Source: Rummeliibacillus suwonensis
Lineage (GTDB): Bacteria > Bacillota > Bacilli > Bacillales_A > Planococcaceae
Length of the DNA stretch: 64,000 bases
Assembly: GCF_007896435.1 (NCBI RefSeq)
Contig: NZ_VCBL01000001.1
Location: forward strand, 2,727,078 to 2,791,077
Reading direction: 5' to 3'
The notes under the pieces: generated by a model
Databases searched by the model: none
What the model saw: only the letters and a program-made list of their open reading frames with translations
Told to the model about the DNA's origin: nothing
Part shown: positions 63,528 to 64,000 of the stretch, in pieces
How the letters are laid out: every line of letters starts with the position of its first letter
How positions within the stretch are numbered: position 1 is the first letter of the stretch
Position numbers and translations under genes: made by a program

Positions 63528-64000
63528 ATTAATAAGAAAAGGTGGGCACTCATTAGCTTATTTGCAGTACTTTCACTGCTTCTAGCAGCATGTGGTTCAA
63601 GTAGCAGTGGTTCTGATTCGAAGCAAGAATCAAGTGACGTTGGATTCAAAGTCAACTCAGGTGAATATATAACCATCACCAAATATGATGATAACGAAGA
63701 AAAAACGTACCTCAAGTTGAACGTAACGGTACATAATAAATCTAAAAATGAAGTTTCCTTATCGGGTGCAGATTTCAGTCTTTATGATAAAAATGATGAG
63801 AAGATTGAAACGGTTTATGTTAATCCGCCAGATGAAGAATCTTATGAAGAATTATCTGGAAGCGTTTCACCAGAAAAAAAGGCATCTGGTGATCTGGCGT
63901 ATCCTATCAATCCAGAGGAAAAATATGAACTTCATTTCCAACCGCATATTTATAATGATGAAGGTGAAAAATCGAAAGAATTAGTTGTAAAAGTAGATCC
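63528..64000 (+). CDS. Lipoprotein with DUF4352-like domain, cut by the window end
   Basis: The frame reads INKKRWALISLFAVLSLLLAACG: a signal peptide with lipobox LAAC, so a lipid-anchored exported protein. The following sequence (VGFKVNSGEYITITKYDDNE ... YLKLNVTVHNKSKNEVSLSG ... DFSLYDKNDEKIE) matches the DUF4352 immunoglobulin-like pattern. At least 157 codons; the 3' end lies outside. No ATG, GTG or TTG exists in this frame. With TTGGAGGG at 63513-63520, the ATT at 63528 has perfect 7-base spacing and is the likely start, unless one base is missing after the TTG at 63523. Confidence 0.75.
   Translation, partial: MNKKRWALISLFAVLSLLLAACGSSSSGSDSKQESSDVGFKVNSGEYITITKYDDNEEKTYLKLNVTVHNKSKNEVSLSGADFSLYDKNDEKIETVYVNPPDEESYEELSGSVSPEKKASGDLAYPINPEEKYELHFQPHIYNDEGEKSKELVVKVD

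Overview
The window comes from the chromosome of a low-GC, endospore-forming member of the Bacillales. The indicators are a ComK competence regulator, a gamma-type small acid-soluble spore protein, YqhV, PhoX, LysM/NlpC-P60 autolysins, SLH-domain proteins and strong AGGAGG-type ribosome binding sites. The gene mix and the dense intergenic repeats fit Caryophanaceae/Planococcaceae (Rummeliibacillus, Viridibacillus, Kurthia or Lysinibacillus type). The genus is a guess; no rRNA or tRNA is present to fix it.

Layout. 0-16 kb: a WalR-type NlpC/P60 hydrolase, a membrane-anchored HtrA-like protease, a WecG/TagA glycosyltransferase, two tandem TPR-alpha/beta-hydrolase paralogues, a coiled-coil repeat protein, a DUF2653 gene pair, a thioesterase, an SLH protein, an S41 protease and comK. 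16-29 kb: a Trp/His-rich repeat protein, a three-LysM endopeptidase, small spore-related and unknown genes, hpaB, guaD and a YknW/YknX-like membrane pair. 29-37 kb: a phosphate-scavenging pair made of a giant LTD/metallophosphoesterase and a divergent PhoX with a Pho box. 37-52 kb: an M20 amidohydrolase, another alpha/beta hydrolase, an SDR, a chemoreceptor, a PP2C-like protein, a small sigma factor, mntH with an MntR box, and a LexA-controlled YolD/Y-family polymerase operon. 52-56.7 kb: an AT-rich accessory island with a RelE-like toxin-antitoxin candidate, two pseudogenes and a Hip-type kinase with a HipS-HIRAN partner, bracketed by direct copies of one repeat. 56.7-64 kb: a zinc alcohol dehydrogenase, a surface protein, glnK-amtB behind a GlnR/TnrA site, a YckD-like protein and a truncated lipoprotein gene.

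Regulation can be read directly in several places: WalR direct repeats (two genes), a four-hexamer Pho box, a perfect MntR palindrome, a perfect LexA/DinR box, and a perfect TnrA/GlnR site lying downstream of a strong promoter. Together they show cell-wall, phosphate, manganese, SOS and nitrogen control.

The intergenic space is filled by at least four repeat families, named here A-D: A is a 110-220 bp double-hairpin element, B a MITE-like element with GGCGTGTTGATT inverted ends, C and D are inverted-repeat elements. Separately there is a short repeat with core ATCCACGG iterated at an exact 21-bp period at three unlinked loci. No transposase, CRISPR array, tRNA or rRNA was found. The most interesting items are the Hip kinase/HipS-HIRAN module and its bracketed island, the 21-bp phased arrays, and the twin TPR-hydrolases.
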